Below, one piece after another: positions 39,858-49,521 of a stretch of DNA of 55,341 nucleotides. A model generated the notes under the pieces. The model was not told where the DNA came from and did no database searches. It saw only the letters and a list, made by a program, of their open reading frames with translations. Numbering within the stretch: the stretch's first letter is position 1; every line of letters begins with the position of its first letter. The translations under genes and the position numbers were made by a program. Source of the stretch: JAXLWB01 sp046328715 (GTDB lineage Bacteria > Chloroflexota > Anaerolineae > Caldilineales > Caldilineaceae); assembly GCA_046328715.1 (NCBI GenBank), contig JAXLWB010000065.1:1-55341 (forward strand). Reading direction: 5' to 3'.

Positions 39858-42743
39858 ATGAGTCTCCACCATCTCTTTCCAGAAATCAACCTAAAACCGA
39901 ATCCGCCTAAACAGCCTCTTGCACCTTGGAATCTTCCCGATACCGTTCGACTTTTCTTCTGGTTCTTTCACGATCCATTTACGCTGGATGCCTATGTGCA
40001 GCAATTTGCGCCCTCCACACTACAATCTTCGACGGCTGATGTGTTCGAGTCGGAGGGGGCACGAAGTACCTTTCAGTGGATCGGATGGTCACTTTGGTTG
40101 CAGAGTGCCATTCTCTTAGGCTTACTTGTTTCGTTGATCTGCGCAGTCCTCAATTACAGCGTAGATGTCAGTGAGCAGCCGATCTTCTCGCCGTTCGGGA
40201 GTTATCTCACCAGCCTCGTCCTGGGCGAAGTGATCCTTTTCGTTGTTTATCTTGTGATTGGTTTCGGCTTAAAACGGCCCGCTAACGGCGTCCTCCTCGG
40301 ATTTTTCTTGGGCCTGATCCTTGCCATTCTGGAGTTTTACCAGCTTCATTTCACGACTGGGATGGATTCCATTCACTGGATTGGCTCCTCGCTGACCGGC
40401 TTTAATCTGCTGACAGGCATGTCGCTCGGCATTATGCTCAACACACTGATCGGCATGATCCGGCGCAACGCCTATGGTCTGATGGTTGAACGGGTGACCG
40501 TTTGGCTGCTGATGGCGACGATTACAATCTTTATCGTTGGCTACAATCGCAGCTTCGCCAACGACCCAAGTACCGACAACACGCTGCAGAATATTATCCT
40601 CGCCCTTGTCTTTTTTTTACTTGGTCTGATGCGCCCTTTGGACTGGCTCTTTAGCTCGATCACGCAACAGCGCAATCCACGCAAAGATCCAAGTTGGACG
40701 GCACCGCGCGTCACGCTCTTGCCGACGGCTACCACCCAATATGCCTTGCACTATTGGCTTGACAACAATTGGGAACGTGGCCTAAAAAATGCCAGTCAGG
40801 TCTGGAAATACACCAACCTACGGCGGCCCGTACTCACTGCGCTACAAAATCAGTTACACGAGTTTGCCAAGGACAAAGAGCAGGATGTCGTCGAGAAAGT
40901 GGCAGGGCTGCTCAACCCGAAAAATGATTATGGCTGGACCCTCGATGACTTGCTAGCTAGTCACCTGATTTTGCCGACGCCCAGTCGTGCCAATTTGCGC
41001 CAATGGTGGAGCAGCACACGTCATCGTCTGGCACCCAGATTTGATCTCTTTGGCAATGAAAGCTCTAGCCTTAAACCGCAGTTGCCCAGTTGGCATGGCA
41101 TTGATCTACCGCTGGATACTGGCGCTAGTGCCGCCTTAGCAGGTTTTTACTACCTTGACAAACATGATCCCAACAAGGCACAGGAAGCATTTCAAAAGGC
41201 CGGTAAAAGTGGCATGGCCAAAGAGATGAGCGATCTCGCCACTCATCTACACAAGCTGACTTCTAATGACAACTGGTTGGAGCGCAAAAGTGACTTTTTT
41301 AAGGTAGAAAATCGCCCCGAAAAGCCGAAACGCAAAGACACCTGGGATGCGCTGACTGAATTCAAGTTGATGTTGGAGGAAGCCTGGCTTTACCGCCGGT
41401 GTGCAGAAGCCTCTTCCAATCGTTTGATCTTGCGCAATTCTGTCTACAATCGTCTACAGAATTTGGAAACGAAACAATTTACAGTTCAAGAAGGGACGCT
41501 GATCCATTCGATCGCTAAAAGCTGGCGTGAACCGATCATTCGCTGGTTTGACGATCCAGAAAAGCCAAGCCGACCGAAACGAATTGACCCCAATCCATTC
41601 AAGTTTAACCAGCCATTAGATGCAAGCAGCACGCTCTTTATTCGCAGCAAAGAGGAGCTTGAAACTTTCGCCCGCGCCGTGGAGCGCACGCAGCCACTTT
41701 TGCTCTATGGCCAAGCCGGCACAGGCAAGAGTTCGTTGGTGCTGCGTTTGCAGAAATTAGCGAAGAACAAAGCACTTCCGCCCATTCGCGTGAACCTGGA
41801 CTCACTCAACTTGCCCAATGCGCCGGTCAGTCAACAGGTCTTAAGGATGATCGGTCAGCAGGTCTCCAAAGCAACCGATACAGCACCACCCAATGAGCAT
41901 GAAGCAAATTATCTGCATCGCTTTCACGACTTTCTGGATAAAGCCTGTGCCACCGATTCTAGCCACAATTTTGTCATTGTTATTGATCGCTTTGAATTGG
42001 CCCTCGGAGCAAACTATGAGGATATACGGCAGTGGGTCATCTTCCTGTCAAAGCTGCCGGTCCACATCACCAATTTGCGGATCATCTTTTCCGGTCGCTA
42101 TATTCCTAGGGAAATCGATGAGTTAATCCGTAATGACGTTGCAAACGGCACCTACCCGCTCAAACTCTCCTTTTTAGACGAGAAGAGCGTTCAGGTGCTG
42201 CTCAACACGCCGCTCGAAGGTATTATTGCGCGTTTTCAGGAAGATGCAGTCCACTACATCAACGACCTGACCAATGGGCAGCCTTTTCTCATCCAATTGT
42301 TGGCTCATCAGGTCGTCAACCGCTTCAACGAGCGCCAGAAAGATGAAAAGGATTTTCCCGATCCAGTCTTTAGCCAAGAGAACATCGATGTTGCCTATGG
42401 CTCGCAGATCACAGACCACGGACTCGTCTTCAATCCCGTCCTGGCGCGCAACCATCCCTTTTGGCGGCAAGCAGCTCCCTTTTTCCAGGGTTTGGTCGAC
42501 GAAGCATTGCGCCGCAATGCACAAAACTTGCAGCTTCTCAATGAGATTGCTCAGGACAGCAACGGTCTACCGATGGCGACCCTCATCGAAGGGATTGGAC
42601 GCAGGTTACAGCTAAACGAAGCACAGATTCAACAACGAATCAGCGAGCTCGAAACGATGGATCTGCTCAAAAAGGACAAGGTAACCGAACAGTGGAAGAT
42701 TGCAATTGAGCTATTTCGCATCTACCTGTTGATGGCAAGCTAA
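39858..42743 (+). CDS. polytopic membrane STAND-like ATPase
   Basis: A 961-residue protein. The N-terminal ~270 residues hold about six membrane segments (for example LQSAILLGLLVSLICAVL, VLGEVILFVVYLVIGFGL, GVLLGFFLGLILAILEF, VWLLMATITIFIVG, NIILALVFFLLGLM). A cytoplasmic helical region follows (~270-590) with a short TPR-like stretch (YYLDKHDPNKAQEAFQKAGKSGMAKEMSDLA). The ATPase domain follows (~595-800): Walker A LLYGQAGTGKSSLVLRL, Walker B NFVIVIDRFELAL, LRIIFSGRYIP sensor. The C-terminus is a winged-helix-like region. Its layout resembles membrane-linked STAND NTPases that act as signal switches. It is the last gene of the signalling cluster; a ligand or effector domain is not recognisable. 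Confidence 0.87.
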   Translation: MSLHHLFPEINLKPNPPKQPLAPWNLPDTVRLFFWFFHDPFTLDAYVQQFAPSTLQSSTADVFESEGARSTFQWIGWSLWLQSAILLGLLVSLICAVLNYSVDVSEQPIFSPFGSYLTSLVLGEVILFVVYLVIGFGLKRPANGVLLGFFLGLILAILEFYQLHFTTGMDSIHWIGSSLTGFNLLTGMSLGIMLNTLIGMIRRNAYGLMVERVTVWLLMATITIFIVGYNRSFANDPSTDNTLQNIILALVFFLLGLMRPLDWLFSSITQQRNPRKDPSWTAPRVTLLPTATTQYALHYWLDNNWERGLKNASQVWKYTNLRRPVLTALQNQLHEFAKDKEQDVVEKVAGLLNPKNDYGWTLDDLLASHLILPTPSRANLRQWWSSTRHRLAPRFDLFGNESSSLKPQLPSWHGIDLPLDTGASAALAGFYYLDKHDPNKAQEAFQKAGKSGMAKEMSDLATHLHKLTSNDNWLERKSDFFKVENRPEKPKRKDTWDALTEFKLMLEEAWLYRRCAEASSNRLILRNSVYNRLQNLETKQFTVQEGTLIHSIAKSWREPIIRWFDDPEKPSRPKRIDPNPFKFNQPLDASSTLFIRSKEELETFARAVERTQPLLLYGQAGTGKSSLVLRLQKLAKNKALPPIRVNLDSLNLPNAPVSQQVLRMIGQQVSKATDTAPPNEHEANYLHRFHDFLDKACATDSSHNFVIVIDRFELALGANYEDIRQWVIFLSKLPVHITNLRIIFSGRYIPREIDELIRNDVANGTYPLKLSFLDEKSVQVLLNTPLEGIIARFQEDAVHYINDLTNGQPFLIQLLAHQVVNRFNERQKDEKDFPDPVFSQENIDVAYGSQITDHGLVFNPVLARNHPFWRQAAPFFQGLVDEALRRNAQNLQLLNEIAQDSNGLPMATLIEGIGRRLQLNEAQIQQRISELETMDLLKKDKVTEQWKIAIELFRIYLLMAS

Positions 42744-42774
42744 AGGCTCTTTGAAGTACGAGGGTGAACCGAGG

Positions 42775-43401
42775 ATGATCGAGACTGAATTGGCATTTCG
42801 TAGTGCTCAACCTACCGATGCAACCGTGACAGCACCTCTGATCTACAGTGCTGCGCCCGACCAATACCGCTTTGTCTTTGCAGTTGACCGCTACACGATT
42901 GTCGACTTTTTGCAGCGTGCTTTTCACAATGGCTCGCGTCTCTTTGGCTATCAACGTTACACCGTGGCAACCCTCCAGGATCAGGCGATCGCCATTGGTG
43001 CCTTCTACGGAGCTGCTGATCATCCCAGACCCGATCTCAAAACGATTGCAACGCTGATCAACTGCTTTGATCCAATACGCTTTGTAGGCATTTTGCGGCG
43101 CAGTGCTCAGTTTAGTGCGCTTCTTTCCCATGCCGTACCCGAAACCAAGTACATTGCCAACTTTGCAGTGGCAGAAGCCTGGCGCAGTCAGGGCATTGGC
43201 ACCAGCTTTTTGCAGCGAGAAATCGGGTTGGCGAAAACGCAAGGTTACAAAAACTGCGCCCTCAACGTTTCCAGTTCCAATCCCAAAGCGCAACAGCTTT
43301 ACGAACGGCTGGGCTTCCAGGTGGTACAAGAATACAGCTTTACGCAGATTGCAACGCAGGTACGACCTCCAGCCCTGCGACGAATGGAGCTGACTTTATA
43401 A
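42775..43401 (+). CDS. GNAT-family N-acetyltransferase
   Basis: A 208-residue protein. The ATG at 42775 is favoured over TTG 42751. The acetyl-CoA-binding motif A is FAVAEAWRSQGIGTSFLQREI (V-x-x-x-x-R-x-x-G-I-G), followed by CALNVSSSNPKAQQLYERLGFQVVQEY (motif B). The N-terminal half (LIYSAAPDQYRFVFA...FLQRAF) resembles GNAT proteins annotated in Cyanobacteria and Chloroflexota. It transfers an acetyl group from acetyl-CoA to an amine; the substrate is unknown. It starts 30 bp after the membrane ATPase, and co-transcription is possible. Confidence 0.88.
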   Translation: MIETELAFRSAQPTDATVTAPLIYSAAPDQYRFVFAVDRYTIVDFLQRAFHNGSRLFGYQRYTVATLQDQAIAIGAFYGAADHPRPDLKTIATLINCFDPIRFVGILRRSAQFSALLSHAVPETKYIANFAVAEAWRSQGIGTSFLQREIGLAKTQGYKNCALNVSSSNPKAQQLYERLGFQVVQEYSFTQIATQVRPPALRRMELTL

Positions 43402-43450
43402 AACCGTTCGAACCCGCTTCGACCATACAACGTTTTTTGTTAAGGGCAAG

Positions 43451-44476
43451 TCAGTGAGCGGCATTCACCTCAGCTTGGCCATGCAACCGTTCCCCTCGAT
43501 ACGAAAAGAGTCCGCTGGACGTAGCTGTTGGCGTCAAGAGTTGTAGCGCTTTCGGTACCAACGCGCAACGAATGGGTGTTGTGTAGGCCAGTTCGCCATC
43601 GAGATGGGTGGGATACGGTCGTTTGGTGATGATCTCGATCTGTTGGCCCCGCAGTTTGTCCACTTGCGGCTGATGCGGGTGAATTTGCCGCACAATATCG
43701 ATCCCGCTGCGTAGCAGATCGGGCCAGGCATGACCCCGAATCAGCCACACCTCAAACAGACCATCATCAAGTACGCCTGTCGGGTTGAGGCGCAAATCGC
43801 CACCGGCAAACCAGCGAGCATTGCTGACGTTGATCAATAAAAACTCACCTTCCACGCTGTGACTATCAACCTTGACCCGCGCCTCGATCCCCGAGAAGCC
43901 AGGTAATAGAGATAAGGTCTTGGCAGTATAGGCCAATTTGCCAAAGCGTTTGAATTGACGGGAGCGCGGCTCTACATGGTGCACCACATAGCTATCAAAG
44001 CCCACACTGGCCCATAACAGCCAATAGCGCGTCGCAGGAAGCTCGCTCTTCGATGTGGCAGCAAGCGACCTCTCGGGCTGACATTGGCCAATGTCCACGG
44101 CATGCACCGTGCCGTCGAGTAATTTGGCCGTTGCATCGAGCAGGGCGTTGCGCTGCAAGAGATTCAACTGAGGCAGACGCAATTCCTTGGCCAGACAATT
44201 GGCAGTACCAATCGGCAAAGGTGCGAGAATAGTCTCACTGCCAACCAGCCCATTCACGACTTCATTGATCGTACCATCGCCGCCCGCCGCCAGCACCAAC
44301 TTGTGGCCGTGCCGTGCCGCCGTGCGGGCTAGCTCGGTAGCGTGGCCAGGACGGGCTGTCGATTGCAGTTCAATCGACCAACCACGATGACGGCAGAGTT
44401 CATCCACTGCTTTCACCATCCGCCGCCAATCAATTGCACCTGCGACTGGATTAAAGATCAGAGTACCATGTGACAT
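43451..44476 (-). CDS. diacylglycerol kinase-like lipid kinase (YegS/BmrU family)
   Basis: A 341-residue protein starting MSHGTLIFNPVAG at 44476, with AGGA eight bases before it; an ATG 11 codons upstream is less likely. Motifs are FNPVAG (nucleotide loop), VLAAGGDGTINEVVNGL (the GGDGT ATP-binding motif) and LAPLPIGTANCLAKELRLP. The C-terminal beta-sandwich contains DDGLFEVWLI. It phosphorylates a lipid such as diacylglycerol or a sphingoid/glycerolipid in the membrane. It converges with the acetyltransferase gene. Confidence 0.92.
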   Translation of the reverse strand: MSHGTLIFNPVAGAIDWRRMVKAVDELCRHRGWSIELQSTARPGHATELARTAARHGHKLVLAAGGDGTINEVVNGLVGSETILAPLPIGTANCLAKELRLPQLNLLQRNALLDATAKLLDGTVHAVDIGQCQPERSLAATSKSELPATRYWLLWASVGFDSYVVHHVEPRSRQFKRFGKLAYTAKTLSLLPGFSGIEARVKVDSHSVEGEFLLINVSNARWFAGGDLRLNPTGVLDDGLFEVWLIRGHAWPDLLRSGIDIVRQIHPHQPQVDKLRGQQIEIITKRPYPTHLDGELAYTTPIRCALVPKALQLLTPTATSSGLFSYRGERLHGQAEVNAAH

Positions 44477-44602
44477 GGAATCGTTTCCTGCACTGAATTT
44501 AAGGAGCATTGCCAGCTTCTCAAACGGGCAAATCTCTTCATATCGGTGTACAATAGGTGCATCTGGAACGGTGCATAGATTTTACCACAGGAGGGATGGA
44601 TC

Positions 44603-47600
44603 ATGCGTTTTTCAATTTATCAGTTTCGTTGGCGTCTTGCTACGGTAAGTTTTGCCTTGGTGTTGCTCTTTGCACTCTCGCCCACTGCACTGTGGGCACA
44701 AGATGATCTGCGGCCACTGCATGTTGGTGAAACGAGCAGCGGTCGCATTCGTAGCGGACTCACTGAATCGTGGATCTTTCGTGGTTGCGCTGATGACACA
44801 CTCCAGATCGAAGTCAATTCCACCACATTGACCCCTCGCTTCACGGTCAGTGCGCTCAATAGCGAAGCATCGTTGCTCGATTCTAAACCTGGGGCACAGC
44901 GCCAGGCCACGGGTGAAATCACCTTGCCCGATACGGGCATGTACAAACTCACGGTCAGTGGGCGGACCTCGATCACACGTGGCAACTATGAGGTGTCGCT
45001 GGGGCTGGCCGACGAAAAGAGCGTCGCCACCGACCGCTGGACCACATTGAACGAAGTCAACGAAGGCAGCGTCACCACGCGTCGTGGCGAGCGTTGGATG
45101 GTGCGCGCCTGTGCCAATGAGTCGCTCAGCGTTGTCATGCACAGTGCCGACTTTGATCCACGGCTCGAAGTCTACACCATCCCCAATAATGATCAGACAC
45201 TGGCTGAAGCCGATGGTCAAAGCGGCGACCAGGGAGCGCAGATCGCCGATCTCTTCTTTGAAGAGAATCAAACCATCTTGATCTTTGCCAAAGCAGCCGA
45301 CAGCAGCGGTCGAGGCGACTACACTTTAACTGTAGCCGAGAAATTGGGTGGCGATGAGTCGCACGGTCCGAATGAACAGCCGAGTGGTACGCCACAAGGC
45401 AATGATCCCAATGCGTTGGGTGCGCTTTATCTGCAGTGGGGCCGCTATCAGGAAGCCGTCACTGCCTTTTCGAAGGTGATTGACAGTGACCCCGAGAATG
45501 TGATGGCCTATGCACAGCGTGGTCTTGCCAATCTACGCTTGGGCAAACATGATGATGCCTTTGCCGACTTTGACCAGGCGGTCGAGTTGGCTCCCGACTC
45601 TACCCTTCCTCTCAACTATCGGGGAGCTGCGCATCTGGAAGCGCAGGAGTATGAGCAGGCGATTGAAGATTTCACTGCCAGCTTGAAGATTGACCCCGAA
45701 GACATCTTTGCCTTGATGCAGCGGGCCAATGCCTCCTACTCGTCGGGCGATTATGAAGCAGCATTGGAAGACTATGACGCCTTGGGCAAGAATCTAGATG
45801 GCGACGCTGAGACGCTCTACAATTGGGGCTATGCCCAACTTTCCACCGAGCGCTACACCGATGCAATCGACACCTTTAGCAAGGTGATTGAGCTAGATGC
45901 CAGCAACGCCAATGCCTACAACAACCGGGGCGTGGCCTACGAATTGTCGGGCGACTACGAGTCGGCGCTGGACGACTACAGTCAGGCCATCAACCTGATG
46001 GAAGATCGGGCCCTCTTCTGGAAGAACCGCGGCGGTGTCCATTACAGCTTAGGCAACTACGATGACGCCGTGTCCGATTATTCTCAAGCGATCAAACTCG
46101 ATAATACCTACGTGCAGGCGTTTGTCGGCCTGGGCAACACACTTTACGCCCAGGGTGAGTACGACCAAGCGCTGGAAAGCTACAATGAAGCGCTCAAGCT
46201 TGAACCGGACAACCGCGACGCGCACGATGGCCGCGGCGACACGTACTATAGCCTCGCCGAATATAAAAAGGCAATCGACGATTACAGCGCAGCCATCAAG
46301 CTCGACGACAGCTCCGACGGGCTCTATGTCGACCGTGGCAATGCCTGGTATGCCCTAGACGAGTACCAGAAGGCGCTGGACGACTACGAGCAGGCAATCA
46401 AACTCAATCCGCAGAACAGTTCTGCCTTTGTCGGTCGCGGTAATATCTATTATGTCAACGGGGACTACGAAAGCGCCATCGATGAATATTCACAGGGACT
46501 CGAAGTTGAGCCTGACTCAGCCTTTATCTATCGCAATCGAGCCAATGCGTATCGCCAGATCGGTAACTTTGACGCTGCCATTGACGATTACGGCCAAGCC
46601 ATCGATCTAGAGGGCGACGATTATGAGAACTATCTCTTCCGCGCCCAAGCCTACACCAGCCAACAAGAATACGACAAGGCACTCGATGACCTAGACAAAG
46701 CCGCCGAAATTGCCCCGGATGAAGTACAGATCTACATCGAGCGCGCTTATGTCTTTGGTCAACAGGGAGAGTTCGATGCGGCGTATGTGGAGTTCGATAC
46801 GGCGATCTCGATTGACCCGGAAAATGCCGACATCTATCTCAACCGTGGCGATGTGCGTATGTTGGAGGGTGACACAGAGAAAGCAATTGAGGACTATGAC
46901 AAGGCTGTCGAACTTGCCCCCGATAGCCCGAATGTCTACACCGCACGGGCGGGGGTCTGGTTCGACATGGAAGAGTATCAGAAGGCCATCGACGACTATA
47001 GCAGTGCGCTCGATCTACAACCAGACGATGCAGTCACACTCAACAATCGCTGCTACGCTTATGTCAAGCTAGAAGAGTACGAAACTGCCCTGAAGGACTG
47101 CGATCAGGCCTTAGAGCTGCGCGACGACCTGGGCTTTATCTGGGATAGCCGAGCCGAAGCCTACTATGGCCTGGGCGAGTACGAAAAGGCACTCGACGAT
47201 TACAACAAAGCGTTAGAGATCGATCCCGAAATGTCGAACTCCTACAAGTATCGTGGCTTTGTCAACAAGGAGTTGGGCAACAAGGCAGATGCCATTGCCG
47301 ATCTCGAAAAATATCTCGAACTGGAGCCTAAGGCGACCGACCGCAAGGAGATTGAGGCGATGATCGCCGAACTGCGTGGTAAGAAAGCAACAGCGACACC
47401 GACCAGCGAAGCGAAAGCGACTCCAACCGAAGAGGCTACACCCGAGGCCACGCCAACGGCAGCAGCAACATTGACCCCAACCAAAGAAATCACGCCAGAG
47501 GCCACCATCATCGTGGAGACTACGCTGACACCAACCGTAGAAGCCACTCCTGAGGCAACATCTACAGCAACTGTGACCAGCACGCTTGAGGTCACCGCCA

Positions 47601-48061
47601 CCGAAGAAGTGACGCCCTCTGCAACGTTGACGCCCGAAGCGCTGGCCGAAGAAGAGCCAGTGATCGTAAAGACCGATGCGTATCAAGGTGTCATTTTGCC
47701 TGCATCTATGGTAGCCGATTCGCTTGACCCACAGGCCGATGACCATTGGACACCCACAGAAGATGACGTCGCCAACTTTGAAACCGGTCTGGCAGCTTAT
47801 CTGAAAGATGCAGCACCCGAGCGTTCACCCGATCTTGCGGAAAAGCAGGCCACCTATGGACGTCAATATATGGGCATTGTACGGGACGGCAAGAAGTTGA
47901 TCTATACCAGCTTTTTCTGCGATGTACGCACCGAAAATGACCTCAAGCGGCTGATGGTCGGACAGTTGATCGTGATGGATGGCGGCGACTGTTTCTTCCA
48001 AGTCGTCTTTGATCCCGAAAGCAATGAATACAGCGAATTAATGATCAATGGGGATGCGTAA
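44603..48061 (+). CDS. large secreted TPR protein with Thr/Pro-rich linker
   Basis: A 1152-residue protein. The signal peptide (~1-32, ATVSFALVLLFALSPTALWAQ) follows AGGAGG. Two PPC-like (pre-peptidase C-terminal) beta domains lie at ~35-135 and ~145-260, related to each other (GRIRSGLTESWIFRGCADDTLQIEV versus GSVTTRRGERWMVRACANESLSVVM). About 19 tetratricopeptide repeats follow (~270-913), mostly with the wording Y..AL.DY..AI.L.P. Then comes a Thr/Glu/Pro-rich linker (~930-1016) and a C-terminal globular domain (~1020-1152) with a DxxW and several Cys residues. It is a surface or periplasm-facing protein; the TPR array probably binds partner proteins. The partner and the role of the C-terminal domain are unknown. 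Confidence 0.9.
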   Translation: MRFSIYQFRWRLATVSFALVLLFALSPTALWAQDDLRPLHVGETSSGRIRSGLTESWIFRGCADDTLQIEVNSTTLTPRFTVSALNSEASLLDSKPGAQRQATGEITLPDTGMYKLTVSGRTSITRGNYEVSLGLADEKSVATDRWTTLNEVNEGSVTTRRGERWMVRACANESLSVVMHSADFDPRLEVYTIPNNDQTLAEADGQSGDQGAQIADLFFEENQTILIFAKAADSSGRGDYTLTVAEKLGGDESHGPNEQPSGTPQGNDPNALGALYLQWGRYQEAVTAFSKVIDSDPENVMAYAQRGLANLRLGKHDDAFADFDQAVELAPDSTLPLNYRGAAHLEAQEYEQAIEDFTASLKIDPEDIFALMQRANASYSSGDYEAALEDYDALGKNLDGDAETLYNWGYAQLSTERYTDAIDTFSKVIELDASNANAYNNRGVAYELSGDYESALDDYSQAINLMEDRALFWKNRGGVHYSLGNYDDAVSDYSQAIKLDNTYVQAFVGLGNTLYAQGEYDQALESYNEALKLEPDNRDAHDGRGDTYYSLAEYKKAIDDYSAAIKLDDSSDGLYVDRGNAWYALDEYQKALDDYEQAIKLNPQNSSAFVGRGNIYYVNGDYESAIDEYSQGLEVEPDSAFIYRNRANAYRQIGNFDAAIDDYGQAIDLEGDDYENYLFRAQAYTSQQEYDKALDDLDKAAEIAPDEVQIYIERAYVFGQQGEFDAAYVEFDTAISIDPENADIYLNRGDVRMLEGDTEKAIEDYDKAVELAPDSPNVYTARAGVWFDMEEYQKAIDDYSSALDLQPDDAVTLNNRCYAYVKLEEYETALKDCDQALELRDDLGFIWDSRAEAYYGLGEYEKALDDYNKALEIDPEMSNSYKYRGFVNKELGNKADAIADLEKYLELEPKATDRKEIEAMIAELRGKKATATPTSEAKATPTEEATPEATPTAAATLTPTKEITPEATIIVETTLTPTVEATPEATSTATVTSTLEVTATEEVTPSATLTPEALAEEEPVIVKTDAYQGVILPASMVADSLDPQADDHWTPTEDDVANFETGLAAYLKDAAPERSPDLAEKQATYGRQYMGIVRDGKKLIYTSFFCDVRTENDLKRLMVGQLIVMDGGDCFFQVVFDPESNEYSELMINGDA

Positions 48062-48086
48062 AGAAAAGTAGCAAAGTATAAGAGAT

Positions 48087-48123
48087 GCAAAGTGGCAGAG
48101 TGAATTTTAACCCTGCACTTTGC
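48087..48123. repeat. GCAAAGTGGCAG / CTGCACTTTGC hairpin
   Basis: gcaaagtggcag (48087-48098) pairs with ctgcactttgc (48113-48123) with one bulge, and the tail up to about 48172 keeps repeating tttgcac and ccacttt words. It sits after the TPR gene stop and may terminate it. It belongs to the family at 15113, 25447 and 27463. Confidence 0.5.
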
Positions 48124-48178
48124 ACCTTTGCCACTTTTCAACTTTACCACCCTGCCATCCTGCAACTCTCATTATCGA

Positions 48179-49516
48179 ATGAACGAACTTATCTTCGCCT
48201 CGGCAACGGCACTGGCCCGTGCTATCCGCAAACGCACAGTCTCTTCGCAAGAGGTGGTGCGTGCTCATCTGGAGCGTATTACTGCACTGCAACCCAAAAT
48301 CAACGCAGTGAGTTTGATGCTGCCAGATGCGATGGATCGCGCCAAGGAAGCGGACAATGCGCTCAGCCGGGGTACGCTATGGGGGCCACTGCACGGAGTA
48401 CCCTTCACCGTCAAAGATGTCTTCGAGACAACAGGCCACCTGAGTGCGCTGGATCGCGACCTGCGCAAGCGAAGCGCGCCGACGCATGATGCCACGGTGG
48501 TCGAGAGAATGCGCCATGCTGGAGCTATCCTGCTCGCCAAAAGTAACTGCCCGCCCAATGGCAGCGGCGTCGATACCGAAAACACAATCACTGGACGTAC
48601 GCTCAATCCCTATAATTTCAACTGCACACCTGGTGGCAGCAGTGGCGGTGAAGCAGCGTTGGTGGCAGCAGGCGGATCGCCGATCGGCATTGGCAGTGAC
48701 CAGAATGGTGGCCTACGCATCCCGGCACACTATTGCGGAACTACATCGCTCAAGCCTACTGCCGGGCGTGTCCCCAACACAGGGGCCTACAATCAGCCTG
48801 GTGGACTCACTGACCCGCGCACGCAGATTGGCCCAATCGCCCGCACCGTCGAGGATCTAGCGCTGATTCTACCCATCATTGCTGGGCCGGACGACTACGA
48901 TTCAGGCGTTGTGCCTGTTCCCTTTCAACTCGGTCGTGGGGATCGCTTGCCTGCCGAACGGGATGATCTATTGCCAGACACCACCCCGATCCATCCAGAG
49001 AATCTGACAGTTGCCTGGTTTAGTGACGAAGTGCTGTCGCCGATCTCAGCCGACAGCCGTACCGTGCTCAACAATGCGGTGAAGGCGTTGACCGATGCTG
49101 GCATTGAGATGCACAATATCATGCCCAAAGATCTGCTGCGCCAGAGCCGCAACATTAACGAATTGTGGCAGAATATGGCTGGCTCGACCGGACGAACCAA
49201 TGTCGAAGCAATCGCCATGTGGGATGATCTGCGCACTCGTATGCTCTACTTTATGGCCCAATACGACGCAATCCTCTGCCCCGTTGATCACCATCCTGCG
49301 CCTTCGTTTCGCGAACGCGATCCCCAGCGCTTTAGCTATACGCTGCCCTTTAGTCTAACCGGCTATCCTGGCGTAGTCGTCCGTGCTGGAACCTCCAACC
49401 AAGGCTTGCCCATTGGCATCCAAGTTATCGCCCGCCCTTGGCGCGAGGATATTGCACTCGCCATCGCACGCCTGATTGAAATTGCCCTGGGTGGCTGGAA
49501 AATGCCCGCCATCTAG
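48179..49516 (+). CDS. amidase-signature family protein, predicted inactive
   Basis: A 445-residue protein. The ATG at 48179 begins the usual N-terminus (MNELIFASATALARAIRKRTVSSQEVV). The amidase signature fold is clear: catalytic Lys in PFTVKDVFETTG, NPYNFNCTPGGSSGGEAALVAAG with the cis-serine, and SLKPTAGRVPNTG. But the nucleophile motif, normally GSDxGGSxRxPA, reads GSDQNGGLRIPA, so the serine nucleophile is replaced by glycine and the preceding glycine by asparagine. The enzyme is therefore probably inactive, or works by an unusual route. The rest of the gene is intact, so it looks maintained. It is followed closely by an HD-domain hydrolase. Confidence 0.88.
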   Translation: MNELIFASATALARAIRKRTVSSQEVVRAHLERITALQPKINAVSLMLPDAMDRAKEADNALSRGTLWGPLHGVPFTVKDVFETTGHLSALDRDLRKRSAPTHDATVVERMRHAGAILLAKSNCPPNGSGVDTENTITGRTLNPYNFNCTPGGSSGGEAALVAAGGSPIGIGSDQNGGLRIPAHYCGTTSLKPTAGRVPNTGAYNQPGGLTDPRTQIGPIARTVEDLALILPIIAGPDDYDSGVVPVPFQLGRGDRLPAERDDLLPDTTPIHPENLTVAWFSDEVLSPISADSRTVLNNAVKALTDAGIEMHNIMPKDLLRQSRNINELWQNMAGSTGRTNVEAIAMWDDLRTRMLYFMAQYDAILCPVDHHPAPSFRERDPQRFSYTLPFSLTGYPGVVVRAGTSNQGLPIGIQVIARPWREDIALAIARLIEIALGGWKMPAI

Positions 49517-49521
49517 TGGAC

